From assembly GCA_946122785.1 (NCBI GenBank), contig CAMGYJ010000011.1, forward strand, positions 35,552,513-35,616,512: DNA of 64,000 bases, written 5' to 3'. The position numbers and the translations under genes are program-made. Shown here one piece after another: positions 11,151 through 22,820 of this stretch. The stretch comes from Linum tenue. Taxonomy: Eukaryota; Streptophyta; Magnoliopsida; Malpighiales; Linaceae. The notes under the pieces are model-generated. The model ran no database searches. It had not been told where the DNA came from and was given only the letters and a program-made list of their open reading frames with translations. Position 1 is the first letter of the stretch. The number at the start of each line of letters is the position of its first letter.

Positions 11151-11811
11151 ATTTACTACAGAATCAAGTGTGCTTTGTGGACTAGAGAATGGAAGGAATT
11201 TGTTTTAGCTGTCCCATCACTGAGTTATCCGTGTGTAGGAAAGGAAGAGGGAGACGACCGTTGAAGAAGGTGGGATGAGGGAGATTATAGAATCGAGAGG
11301 AAGAGCGCAAGATGGGAGGTGGGACAGGCGCATGCGATTGTCGGATGCTGAATTCATGGTAGTGTGGTGTGGTGGGTAGGTTGGGCTAGCGCAGGCGGAT
11401 GGCGATTACGAAGTCGAATTCTGGCAGATGGAGGAGAGGAAGCTGCAAAATAATATTGAGGGGAAGACTTGACGGTTTTTCTGCCTTACCGAAGGGTTGA
11501 TTTGAAGGGTACACATTTCAGCGGATAGTGGTTGTACGTGGTGGCCAAGGAAATTTAATTGCTATCATATGGTATGGCCGGAAGGAGTTTTCGTTAGGTT
11601 GGTACTTATTTTTTACTTCGGAGGATTGTGATTGGCCAAGAGTTGTGTTGACGTGGAAGCATAAGTGGAAGGGGAATTTGAATCCGTGAAGGGGTAAATG
11701 AGAAACCCGTTATTATATTCTTTACATTACATGAAATAGCAAAGTAAGAAACTTAAATTTTGTTTCAATCGTCAATCACATTAAAATAGTTGATGAGTAC
11801 ATATTAATAAA
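11151..11811. other. GA-rich unassigned stretch
   Basis: The plus strand is purine-rich (about 11220-11480). I see no convincing ORF, terminal repeats or RNA gene. It could be the 5' portion of the LINE to its left, since it lies upstream on the minus strand, but no ORF1-like or endonuclease motif is legible. Confidence 0.3.
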
Positions 11812-12425
11812 GTTACACAATATAATCCCTTTTCTTCTCACCCAAGGAATTCAACCTCTATTCTTATCCTTATCCCACTCGAATTTCCTTATTTCTCCCC
11901 ATACAATAAACATTAATCAAATACTAAACAAGAATATCACAACTCCTAGTCTAATTAAAACACTTATAACCAAGGTTCAAGTAAGCATTAAGCGCTATGC
12001 AGGCATTGGGGCACTGACTAGCGCCTAGCACACCTAGGCATTTTAGCAAACATAGAGATTTTTAGTCAAAATAACAATTTTTAGCATATTTTTACTTTAA
12101 TTTATTTTCAAATGATTAACAACTTATCTAAGCCTCAAGAATAACAAAATATATCATGCCCTAGAATTACAATGCCATCCGAGGAATGAGTAAAGAATGC
12201 ATTAAATATAGGACAGCTGGAGATGGCATCATTTTGGGAAGATGAAATACAATCTTTTTAATCATTAGTCCAGAGTTATACAACCTAATCTGTTTCCTTC
12301 TCACACAAGGCATTCGGCCTCTTTCCTAACCCTTGTCTCACTCGAATTCCCTTTCTCCCCTCACAAGAAACATTAATTAAATATGAAGAAGACTATCACA
12401 ATTTCTAATTCAAATAGAAGACTAA
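11812..12425 (+). repeat. Direct duplication of ~155 bp, copies at 11812-11970 and 12272-12425
   Basis: Both copies run CTTCTCAC.CAAGG.ATTC, then TCTCACTCGAATT or the close variant CCCACTCGAATTTCC, then AAACATTAATTAAATA, in the same order and orientation, separated by about 300 bp. The intervening DNA includes a GCGC/CTAGG-rich patch (11985-12040) reminiscent of MITE termini. No coding capacity is apparent. The two copies differ at many positions, so the duplication is old. Confidence 0.65.
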
Positions 12426-12689
12426 TAATTTTTCTTTATTTTCTTTAACATGAAGACTTGTAGTTTATAATTACAAACCAAATATCCTAAACTAATACGA
12501 AACAATACTAAATAACGATATTAAACCTAATTCTTCGAACCGTGACGTCGACTCAATCTCGTAACATTGGACTATGTTTTTCAAGATTTTGATACTGGGA
12601 ACAAAGCATGCACTATGGCTGCAGATATTGTCAGTAATCCCCGGTTGATCAATGAGTAATCAAATTCCAGCCACCAGATTTAAGTGGGA

Positions 12690-13260
12690 ACAGAAAATCC
12701 AGATCTACGGGCGGAGAATTAAAGACATTTTTATTTTTTCTTGTTTTTCTAATCGGCTCATATCTTCTTCGTTTTAACTCGGATCTCCATTTTTTACCAC
12801 ACATGGAATGAGTTCGTTGTGCTCTACAAAACGATATCCATTTTCAATATTTTTTGAGAAAAAATTTCTTGCCTCTCGTTACTAACTGCATACCATATGG
12901 TATCTTCTTCGTTTTTAAGTCATTTTTGTAAATTTTCACACAGAATGAACAAGTTCATCATGATCTATTGGATCTACAAATTTCGGGGTGAACAAAATAC
13001 AAGACCAAAAAATACCACACAATATCACCCAATACCACCCTGGTATGGGGTGATATCTTGTAGTACACAATGTTGAAAGTCGTAAATGACAGTTAGTATA
13101 CTTCTAATATCATGTATTCAATCATCCAACAATTTTTGTATGTTCAGACCACCATGGTAAGTTTTAAAAAACCAAATGGTATGCTCTTATTTAATAACAG
13201 TCAATACCATATGGTATATACTGATAAAAAATGGCTTAATTTTTTTTGTCCAAAAATATA
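12690..13260. repeat. Short repeats with CCATATGG palindromes
   Basis: A motif beginning TCTTCTTCGTTTT and followed ~45 bp later by CACACAGAATGA or CACACATGGAATGA occurs twice (about 12764 and 12905, a period near 140 bp). The palindrome ATACCATATGGTAT occurs at 12891 and 13203, with half-sites between and an ATACCACCCTGGTAT palindrome near 13035. It probably represents degenerate transposon ends. No ORF is supported. Confidence 0.5.
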
Positions 13261-13298
13261 TAAAAATTGATATCATTTTGAAACGCACAATTAATCTG

Positions 13299-13720
13299 AT
13301 CTTTTTTTTTAACCAAAGATAGCTTGTATTACCAAGAGAAAAATAGATCAAACGATTACAACTCCGAACGGAGCCAAGCGCAAAAATCAAAACCTAGCAC
13401 AGCACTAGCCGACAAATCGAGGGCCTTCCTTGCCACCAAATGGGCAACCCTATTGTTCTGCCTACCAACGAACTGCACTCTAAACCCCGGGAACATATGT
13501 CGAAACGCCCTAACATCCTGAAGGATTGCTCCACCCTTGGCGTCCCGTACCTCCAGGGCATTCACCTTATCAATTATAACTTTAGCATCCCCCAAAATCA
13601 CCATTGATCCCCAGCCCCTCATTATGCACCAGTACATAGCCTCCCGAAGAGCAATCAACTCCACCACCGCTGGCTCAAACGCTCCATCCAAGCGTTCCCC
13701 TTTCGCCAAAAAAATTAAAT
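13299..13720 (-). pseudogene. 3' end of a LINE: RNase H domain and A-rich tail
   Basis: A 117-codon open frame on the minus strand (13709-13356) has the plant LINE-associated RNase H signature: ELIALREAMYWCIM, then ILGDAKVIIDKVN, then VQFVGRQNNRVAHLVARKAL. The 3' side continues with TTTGGTTAAAAAAAAAA on the minus strand (13318-13302), which fits a LINE tail. Nothing 5' of the RNase H domain remains here. It may be the separated 3' end of the LINE at 9425-11150, or an independent truncated insertion. As part of a dead element, its frame is open only by chance or youth. Confidence 0.85.
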
Positions 13721-13997
13721 TCCGAATTAAAAATTGTGAGAAATCTTCCGTTAAAAATTAAGTGGAAAAGATTAAAACCTTTCCAGGAGAGAAAAGGGGC
13801 GTTGATTTGGCGGATGGTGATTGAGTTGCATGGTTACGCACTACAAGCTTATGCACGGGAACGACTCCCTGCACTACTCAAATCGTATTGTTGTTAATGT
13901 TAAGAAGAGGAGGGGCTTACAGTTAGCATGGGTTCATGAATATCGGTTCCATGGAGTTGTTCGATGGGGTTTTCCCCTAGCTTGGGTGGGATCATGG

Positions 13998-14998
13998 GTG
14001 TGGGCTAGGAGTGGAAGTTTGATTTGCAGGTTGCGGATAACCCGCAAATCGCACCAAACCGCATACTTTGTGTATACCCATACCCACAATTTGTGTCTAA
14101 TGGGTTGGGTGTGGGTAGCAAAATATTGAATTTTGTGGTTAGTGGTTAACCAAACCACAGAGGTTTACCCACAAAGCCTATATTAACCACATTAGTTATA
14201 TTAGTTTGTGAAACTTGGAACACTAATAATTAAGGTAGCTACTAAAATCAAATACATACTTATTCTATAAAACAAAACCAAGTCAATACGCAATGTTCGT
14301 GTGAGATACTTTTATCAAATAAGCATCGTTCGTGTGGTATATGTTTATTTTATAACAAAACCAAGTCCGTAGATATAGTAAAATAAATTAATCGATTCGT
14401 TAGAAGAAGTGAATAATCAATAAAAGTTGGTTCGATACCCAAACTAGTCTCCATTTCTCCACGAACAATACAACATGCAACTAGCTACCTATAGTACAAA
14501 CCTATAACTGAGAGTGGAGAATAATTGATTCATTAAAAGCGGGTGCCTACACTTATCGAGCCACTTTTGTGTTGTTGTTGTTGCCATCGTAGGAGTTGTG
14601 ACATGCAACAATTTTTGTCTGGTAACACGTCACTCCGCCTCTCCGTTATCTTCAAATCTCTATCCAAATCAATCTCTTCTGAATTTACACTAACTAACCT
14701 TTTGTATTTGAGATTTATAATTTATTTAATACTTTATTAACTTTCTTTTATGTATGTTTTCGTTTTTGTGTGAGAAGAAACTCGACTTCACTCTTTAATT
14801 ACCATATTATTTTATTTAATGATGAAATTTTTGTGGGTATACACAACCAAACCGCACCAACCCACATCGAATAGTGGTTAATCGCTACCCACCATGGGGA
14901 GGGTTGTGGATAGAATAATTCTATATTTGGGTTGTGGTTACCCGCAAAATGTGGGCCAGGTAACCACACCCACCCCAATTTCCACCCCTAGTGTGGAC
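13998..14998. mobile_element. Non-autonomous hAT-like element (14006-14990) with 8-bp target duplication
   Basis: The left end reads TAGGAGTGGAAGTTTG and the right end reads AATTTCCACCCCTA, inverted copies of a TAGGGGTGGAAA-type hAT terminus. The flanks GTGTGGGC (13998-14005) and GTGTGGAC (14991-14998) are an 8-bp target duplication with one change. Subterminal sequence at both ends is rich in inverted copies of GTGGTTA, GGGTTGGGTGTGGG and ACCCGCAAA. The 985-bp interior is AT-rich without a transposase, so it needs an autonomous partner. Confidence 0.85.
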
Positions 14999-15388
14999 TG
15001 TGGAGTGGTCTCCTGAAATGCATATCCATATTCCAACCTTATTTAATTTTAGAAATGGAAAGACATTCCTAAGATTCAATGGATACTTTTGTAATATGAA
15101 TCATGGTTAACTGAAATAAACCATTAATGTAACACATGAAACAATGAAACCATTACATTCCTTTTAGTTAATTGATGTGATACAAGATTAATATTTAGGC
15201 ATAAACAGCTAGTAGAAGATGAAATTTTTGGGCTAACGACAAAACAATATTTGTGCTTTTGCAGGCTGCTGGTATACGCACAAAACACATCAATCCATCA
15301 ATACGATATAGTAAATGAAACCCCAACATCACAACAGAATACATTGGACCAAACTGAAACAACAAACTAAGAATATATGACAAACACC

Positions 15389-15787
15389 TTACTGCGAGAC
15401 CCATGGTGCAATTGGAATGGGAAAACCAGCAAAATAAAGACCGTCGTCCTTGATCTCCCAGGTAAGTTCATGAAGCTTGGGCATCCCTTTCTTTCTTTGG
15501 CTTTCGTCGTATGCATTGAAAGAGAGATGCTTTTTGCTGCGTGCGGTGGCCACATCACACCAGAAAAGCGTTGTGCCAAAAATGTTGCGCGAAAAACTCC
15601 AACTATACACATCGCCGCTGACCAAGCGACGGGAGCCCAAGTCGTCATCTTTAGACTCGCATCGCACCGTGATCTTCCGACCTCTACTCAATTGATTTGA
15701 AACGTTAATCTGAAGCCTGTACGACATTGCCGGACTCGCCATTGTGATCGTCGCCAGAAGAACCACCGTCAGTATTTTGGTCAACAT
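15389..15787 (-). CDS. S-protein homologue (plant self-incompatibility protein S1 family), secreted
   Basis: The 132-residue protein starts with a signal peptide (MLTKILTVVLLATITMASPA). The S1-family core follows: INVSNQL, VRCESKDDDLG with Cys43, SGDVYSWSF, and FGTTLFWC with Cys77. The C-terminal part ends HELTWEIKDDGLYF. Length and order match the family, whose members are small secreted ligands; the founding member is the poppy stigma S determinant. Many homologues have two further cysteines near the Trp in the last third. Here the Trp110 region has none, so only one disulfide can form. The single-exon structure is usual. A TATA-like CTATTAAAGG lies ~75 bp upstream on the minus strand (near 15865). 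It sits between two hAT-like elements and is the best candidate for an intact host gene here. Confidence 0.85.
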   Translation of the reverse strand: MLTKILTVVLLATITMASPAMSYRLQINVSNQLSRGRKITVRCESKDDDLGSRRLVSGDVYSWSFSRNIFGTTLFWCDVATARSKKHLSFNAYDESQRKKGMPKLHELTWEIKDDGLYFAGFPIPIAPWVSQ

Positions 15788-16376
15788 TTTTTTTTTGGGT
15801 TGCTATATGAAAGTTTTGTGTTGTAATGGATATGTAATTTGATTGGCAGCGATTGCCTTTAATAGTGTTAATCTCGAGTACGATTAGGCTGCGTTGGGCG
15901 GGGAGAAATGAAATTATCAATAATGGAATATTAATGTAAGGGTAAATATTGAAATATCTGCCTAACCTTAACAGATGCTTTTTAATTTCTTTTCCGGGAG
16001 GCAAATATCGAATGGTGTGTTGAACATAAAACTCCAACTTCTGTTTGCTAACAAGTGCCTAATTTTGATTTTTCCCGCAAGCTATGCACAGAGCAAAACA
16101 AAACATGTTGCCTATATTGATAATATCCTTGTCTTGTTTTCTGAATTATAGACCAAATGATACTAAAAATATTTAGCAAAGGAATTATTATGATGAGAGA
16201 TGACAAATCTTTCTTATTCGGATTGACTACTCATTTAAAATTTAGGATGACAACAAATTTTGATGAGATTTTCAGTTATACCATTTATCAGTTATGCTTT
16301 TAACATAGTAATTATTCCATAGCCGAAAGTAAGGGAATATAATGCAACATGACATATACAAAAATCTATTCTTATG
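15788..16376. promoter_or_regulatory. Upstream region of the S-protein gene
   Basis: On the minus strand, upstream of the ATG at 15787, are an A-run, a CATATAG box (~15805) and CTATTAAAGG (~15865). Either could serve as the TATA element; the second is at a more usual distance. The rest of the stretch to the hAT-like element at 16377 is AT-rich. I see no gene in it. Confidence 0.35.
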
Positions 16377-17669
16377 CACAGGTGTAAAAATAGAATTCGA
16401 TCTGATTAGTCCGTCCTATCACAACTCGAATTGACTAAAAGTCACTGACCCGTAGCTCGGCCGACTCACAACCTGACTAGTCCGCAACTCAATTAACTCG
16501 AACTCGATTGACCTAGAACCCAATTAAACTTGTAATCCAATTGATCCAACCCGACCGATTCAATCTGAACCTCGCCTGATCCAACTGAATAATTACTATA
16601 TTATATAATATAATACATAGTTTTGCAAAATGAATTATTCGATTCTAAACATAGGTAAAAACAATAAATACTAAATATAAAACCAACACAGTTGTATATA
16701 GTAGAACCTATCATACGTCATCTTATCACAATAAATCTGCAAAATAGTTTAGGTTAAAAAATCTGAAACACTCTTGAAATTATGCATTTTAGTAAAATTA
16801 TTAAAACTAAATCATGAATGTCACTTCAGCACAATTAGATATAGTATATTTGTCAACATAACATGAGTTAAGAGTTTATCATTTAATAAATAAGACATTG
16901 TCTATAGGAGAATCTATCATGCATCATCTCATCATAATAAATCAATCATTTTTTTAGTACACATAAACTAGCACCCATTATATGAACTAATTTAAGAACT
17001 TAAACAACGCAATTATCTAGCTATATAAACTAATTAATTTCACTATTAGTTAATTAGACTATCTTTAGTGTATGAAGTTATGTAAATTGAAGGTTACTAT
17101 ATATTTAATTTTTTATAATTTAATACTAAATTAATTATTAGTTTCAACAATTATTTATTTTAAACAATTATATTTAATTTATCTACATATTTTCTATGCT
17201 TCTACATTTATTACAACTTTTGCACTATATGATTGTTAGTTTACAACACGGAAGTAAAGATTTGGCACATTAAAGTTGTGCTTGAGTTGAATTTGGGTTT
17301 GCAATTGAGGGTTAAGCTTGATTTATTAAGTCATACGATTTGCAATAACTCAATCATCTAAAAGGATAAAAAAATCAATGTCACACTTTGACAAGTTTTT
17401 TAACTTTTATTTGTGAATATTGAATAGTAAATAACACAATGCGATGACCTGAACACCCCGCGACCCGATATGCTCACAACTCGTCCGATCAACCTGTAAC
17501 CCGATTGACCCGCAATTCGATGAACTTGCAACCCGATTTATCCGTACCCGAGTGACCTGCAACCCAATAAATCCTAACTTGATGAACCCAAAATTCGACT
17601 AACCCTTAAACCGATCGAACCCAACTGAAACCCTCTCGACCTTGCCTGATTCACACCTCTATTCTTATG
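16369..17669. mobile_element. hAT-like non-autonomous element (16377-17661) with subterminal ACCCGA repeats
   Basis: TTCTTATG occurs on both sides (16369-16376 and 17662-17669), an exact 8-bp target duplication. The ends read CACAGGTGTAAAAATAG and, inverted, TAGAGGTGTGAATCAGG. Both subterminal regions (16420-16580 and 17440-17650) hold many short units of the type ACCCGATTGACCCGCAA, apparently transposase-binding-like repeats. The ~850-bp centre is AT-rich and noncoding. Confidence 0.8.
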
Positions 17670-17739
17670 TGACATTTGCACCATATCTCCAAAATTCAAA
17701 TCTTAAGTTTTCATATGGCCGTGTAAAAAAAAATTCCTT

Positions 17740-18030
17740 CATTTTGATGTTTTTTTGAAGAAAGAGGTAGTTACATCCTGAAATTAAGCTAGACTAGAAA
17801 ATCAAAAGAACGACTCGCAGTAGGGTACAATGAAGGGGCATTTCTAACCAGCAAAGGGTCTCCCCTATTCTTAAATCGACCTACAAATCGCACACTAAGG
17901 CCACCATGAATCGCTGAATAATTTTCGACCTCCTCGAGAATTGTGCCCATTTAACTATCTTGGGTATCAGTCTTGTAAATCTTCTCAACGACCACTTTAG
18001 CATCATCTCATACGACTTACAAAGAATATT
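17740..18030 (-). pseudogene. Decayed LINE RNase H fragment
   Basis: The minus strand reads DDAKVVVEKIYKTDTQDS, then a stretch ending in SVRFVGRFKNRGDPLLVRNA. These are co-linear with DAKVIIDKVNALEVRDAKGG and VQFVGRQNNRVAHLVARKAL of the RNase H remnant at 13356-13709. It is shorter and has lost key residues. It belongs to the same LINE type but is an older, separate insertion. Confidence 0.65.
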
Positions 18031-18294
18031 ATCTCTACAAATATATTATGGCAGAGTTGGGGGCAGTTATTCGAGATTTCAAATTTGCTTCAACGAGAGT
18101 GAAAGTAGGAAGGGTAATTGTGTCTTCACAATCATTATTTATTTTTATTCATAGGAATAAAAATACATCAATCTCGAGATTTGAATTATTGTCTTTCCAA
18201 ACAAAGACAACAACCATTACCAATTGCAATAAAAAAATCTTTGGTATATTTTTAAATACTAAAATCTAAAAACCATATCAATATCCTTTTTGGT
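18031..18294. other. Unassigned gap between LINE remnants
   Basis: This is AT-rich sequence without a supported gene or terminal repeat. Confidence 0.3.
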
Positions 18295-21200
18295 CTAACC
18301 ATGCTGATTCTGCAGGTGTGATTGAAGAAGCTTGGAATGGCTCAAGTCATGTGGATGTGCTCTCAAAGATCCATGCTTGTAGGACGAGCTTGGAGGAATG
18401 GAGCAGGCAGACTTTCCTGCGTTTAGCCAAGTAGCGAGAACGCATTGGAAGATTTTTGAAGGCGCTCGACCGATGCCCGAAGACGAACCAAGTTCTACAG
18501 CAACGTAAAGACCTTGAAACTGAGGTGGAAGTATTGAAGGAAGAAGAAGAGCAGTATTTGAAGTAGAGATCTCGTGCAAAATGGCTGAAAGGCGGTGACA
18601 AAAACACAAAATTCTTCCACATGAAAGCTTCAGCCCCACGAAAGAGAAATACCATAAAAAAGCTGAGAGATAAGGAAGGGAATTGGTTCTCTAGAATTGA
18701 ACAGGCTACTAACTCTCCTTCACTATTTTAGCTCCTTGTTTACTGCAAGACCTGTGCCGACTGATTCTGCAGTCCTGGAAGCCATCCAAAGATTGGTAGC
18801 AAGGGAGGATAACGAGGAGCTTTTAAAGCCAGTCACGAGGGAGGAGTTTTGGGGCTCACTGAAGCAGATGGGGGCACTTAAGGCCCCAGGTGTCGATGGC
18901 TTATCAGTTCTTTTCTTCAGGAAATACTAGGAGACGGTGGTGGATGATGTGGTAGCTACTGTCCGCAGAATTATTGAAGATGGGGAGATGACACCGGGGA
19001 TAAATCACACTCTTATCGCTCTAATCCCGAAGGTGAAGATGACGTCAAAGGTTCTGGCGAATCCGCTAAAGGGTCTTCTCAACAGGATTATTTCGCCGAT
19101 GCAATGTGCTTTTGTATCGGGAAGGTTTATTATAGATAACGTGATGGCGGCTTTTGAGTGTTTTCACACTATAAAGAAGAGAATGGCCGGAAAGGTGGGA
19201 TATTTTTCAGCGAAGATTGACATGACAAAGGCTTACGACAGGGTAGAATGGAGGTTCTTGGAAGGAGTAATGCGAAAGATGGGTTTTGATTACAAGTGGG
19301 TGGACCGAGTTATGTTGTGTGTCAGCTTGGTTACTTATTCCATCTTAGTCAACGAGCATCAATCTCAGCATTTTTCTCCGGGTCGAGGATTACGACAAGG
19401 AGATCCCCTATCACCATATTCATTTCTTCTTTGTTCGGAGGGCTTATCAGCATACACAAAGAAAGCTGTCCGGGAAAAACGACCGCACGGGATTCGTCCA
19501 GGTGTGGGGGTGCCGGAAATCTCGCACCTGTTTTTCATCGATGAAAATATTTTTTTCGTACGGGCCACTACGCAAGAGTGTGATACGCTGAAAAGAATTT
19601 TGGTAGATTACGAGCGCGAGTCCGGGCAACTGGTTAACTTTCAGAAATCTGAAGTCTCTTTCGGCAAGAAGGTAACCCCTCATACTAAGTTAATTGTGGC
19701 TGGAACCCTAGGGATGAGGATTGTGGAGAAGCATGAAAAGTATCTTGGTTTTGCCACCACAGTTGGCAGATCGAAGAAGGAAATTTTTGCAAGGCTGGTT
19801 GATCGGGTTCGTAAGAAGCTGAAAGGGTTGAAAGAATGAGTGATGTGTGTTGGAGTTAGAGAAGTTATGATGAAGTCAGTAGCCCAAGCGCAACTGTCAT
19901 ATGCTATGTCACTTTTCAAAATTCCGGATGGAATAATTGACTAGGTACATAGTTTGATCACTACATTTTGGTGAGGACAGCGAGGATCCGAGAGGCGGGT
20001 TCACTGGATCAAGAGAGAGGAGCTAGCGTGTCCCAAGTTGGAGGGCGGTATGGGGTTTTGCGACTTGACGGGTTTCAATATGGCGCTCCTAGGCAAGCAG
20101 TTGTGGAATCTTTACCACATGCAAGACTCGCTCATTGAGCAAATACTCAGGGCCAAATATCATAAGCATTCGTCCATCCTTGAGGCGAACGTGGGATATA
20201 ACCCGAGCTATGTTTGGCGTAGCTTGATGTCGGCACAGGAGTTCATCCATAGGGGTACAAGGTGAAGGTTTGGAAATGGTGATCGGGTTCGCATTTGGGG
20301 AGACAAATGGCTCTGGCACAGCGCTGAGGGTTTTGTCTCTTCTTCGACAAAAGTTTTCCAGTGGAGTCCCGAGTTATCAATCTCATAGACACAGACACAG
20401 AAGGGTGGGACTTATCAGTGCTGGAACAATGCTTTCCTAATAATGTAATTCAATCCATTTTGGAGATCCCTTTGTGCGGGATACAAGAAAAGGACAGGCT
20501 CATTTGGAATGTGAGTGTGAACGATAGCTATTCGGTTTGGGAAGGATATCGATTTTAGCTTGAGTAATGTAAGACAAACCTGGGGATTGTTCCGGTGGGC
20601 GAGGAGACAGTCTGGAAAAAACTCTGGGCGATGGAAGTGGCCCCAAAGATTAAACATTTCTTGTGGAAATTTGCGAGAGACGCGCTTCCCACTGGAGATC
20701 ATATAAGTACCAAAAGGCTAAGGAGGAGAGATAAGTGCCCTTTTTGTGATCGAAGGGAGACCCAAATCCACCTCTTTGGAGAGTGCTCATGGAAATGTCG
20801 CATTTGGAAGAATTCGGAGGTTGCTGACTGCTTCGCGTTCCAACCGACAACTGACAGCCTGCAATGGTTAAAGCAAGTAATGGATCTTGGGGATGAGGAG
20901 AAGTTGGAAAAGTGGAGTGTACTCATGTGACAACTATGGAGAGAACGAAACGCACAAATGTTCAATGGAAAGAAGTTGTCAAAGGATGAGATTGTTATGC
21001 GAGCTCGGTATTACCTTGATAATTACAATACACACCAACAACGAGTGAGTATAGCAACTCAAAACCAAGAGCCCGAGGTATGGGTATAGCCAGGATCGGG
21101 CAGTTCAAGATCAACACGGATGCAAATTTTGCTGAGCCGGATGGTGTGGTTCCGGGTTCTGTCACAAGAGGCCAGGGAGGAGTATATTTGCTGGCGGTTG

Positions 21201-21590
21201 CGAAGAAGATGGTTGGCGGAAAGAGTGTTGAAATGGGAGAGGCTTTGGCGGCGGAGTTCGGCATGCAGTTGGCAAAGCAGTTCAAATGTTAACAGCCCGT
21301 GCCTTCAATCTGATTGTCTCTCTTTCATTCAAAAGCTCTCTAGGTCAGATGAGATACGGACGAAGACGAGAGTCATTTGTCGAAGTATTCGTCCAATGCT
21401 GCAGGAACTCGGAAATGGATCTTGGAGATATGTTTGCAGTACAGCCAACGTGACAGCTCACTTAACAGCTCAGTCGAAGCCTAGGATGAATGAAACTATT
21501 TTTTGGTTGGATAGTCCACCTGCCTTTTTGATTAATCAGTTACAGCTTGATAATGTAATGACCAACGCTGATTAATAAGAATCATAGGTT
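18295..21590 (+). pseudogene. 5'-truncated L1-type LINE ORF2 (RT, zinc finger, RNase H)
   Basis: Co-linear pieces in several frames read: the pre-RT spacer ([18 protein letters not shown], ~18580-18630); reverse transcriptase (18697-19839) with LKQMGALKAPGVDGLSVLFF, MTKAYDRVEWRFLEGVMRK and GRGLRQGDPLSPYSFLL; a post-RT region (20038-20265); a zf-RVT zinc finger (20595-20930: CPFCDRRETQIHLFGEC); and RNase H (21080-21575: INTDANFAEPDG, GEALAAEFGMQLAKQF). Stops such as at 18928 and several frameshifts break it. The catalytic FADD box reads FIDEN (~19540), so it is inactive. The 3' end is near 21590, just after a TAATGACCAACGCTGATTAA stretch. The endonuclease part is missing. Confidence 0.9.
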
Positions 21591-22820
21591 TTCCCGTAAA
21601 AAATCATATGACTTCTCCACTACTGTTAGGCAGCCCACTAACTCTCTCGTAAGTACTTTCTTTGTTATTTGATATTTGAATTTTTATATTTTGATTATTT
21701 TAATTTGAGTTTAATAATAAACTTAATTTATTTCTATCATATAAATGGAGGACAATTTAAAATTGCAACCTAAATAATATTGATTCGAATATTGCACATT
21801 GAATTGCAGTATTGAATATGTAGAAGTGATGTATAATTCTTAACTTGGTATTACTTTTTAGAACTATAAAAGCAATGATATTGTTATTCAAACTGTAAGC
21901 GGCCATTTCTTTGAAAGTTTTAGTTTGGTTAACCGTCAAATGCCAAATCTCTTGATAATATGGCATGATTGGACAAATGGGTGAGTTTAAAAATAACACA
22001 ATTTCTTGAATATCAATTTTTCTATATGATTTCAATTATTTAAATATGTTATCTTATAGGGTAATTAACCATATGTATCATTTATAGTTACTTAGTTTAA
22101 TATGAAATAATCACAGTACAAGACAAATCATGAAAGTAGGGTTGGAGTTTTCATGGATGCATTGATGTGATTATGTGCATTAGCAATGTCGGTACCACAA
22201 GATAGGTTTAAATTTTTTGCTGAGTGAATAAAATTGGCCTTAAACTAAATGTAAAGTATTTTGGTTGATAAATAATTTTTTCATTGCATAGAGTATGGAT
22301 GGAAAATGTTATTTTCTTACTAATTTTGTTATTGTATTGTGCAAAATACTTTAAGGTTTAGATATTGCTATTTATGTATTGTTTCTCAAACAAAAAAAAT
22401 AAATATTGACTAAAGGTTATGATCATGGGTTTCCTATTTATGCTACGCTTTTTTAGACAAACTCTTTTTTTGTTATGTCAATTTTCTTTTCCATCATAGG
22501 CAACTAAGTGACTACATTATTTAACATACAAGTTATGAATGGTTATTCACGAGTGTTATAATCAAATCGTTACACCTCTACCAGATGGCTGGTTATACTA
22601 GGTCCAATCAAAGTGATGCTCCAAAACTGGCTCTAAAAACCAAAGGTCTGATTGTTACAAAGGGAGAAGAAGAGAGATGCAAGGAGATGGTGGGTGGATC
22701 TTGAGATAGGTATTTTTTTTATGGAATTTGAATTTTTAATAGATATAAGTTAGAACTTCCATTTCAATCACTAAATTTCTATCTTATATATAAATATATT
22801 TAGAAAAGGTGTAAAATGGC
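21591..22820. other. AT-rich intergenic stretch
   Basis: No gene, RNA gene or clear transposon end is supported. Short reading frames (for example minus 22035-21757) have no recognisable content. Confidence 0.4.

Noticed and set aside
13821..14158. ORFs of 102 and 74 codons crossing the left edge of the first hAT-like element
   Set aside because: They run across the target duplication into transposon sequence, so they cannot be an intact gene.
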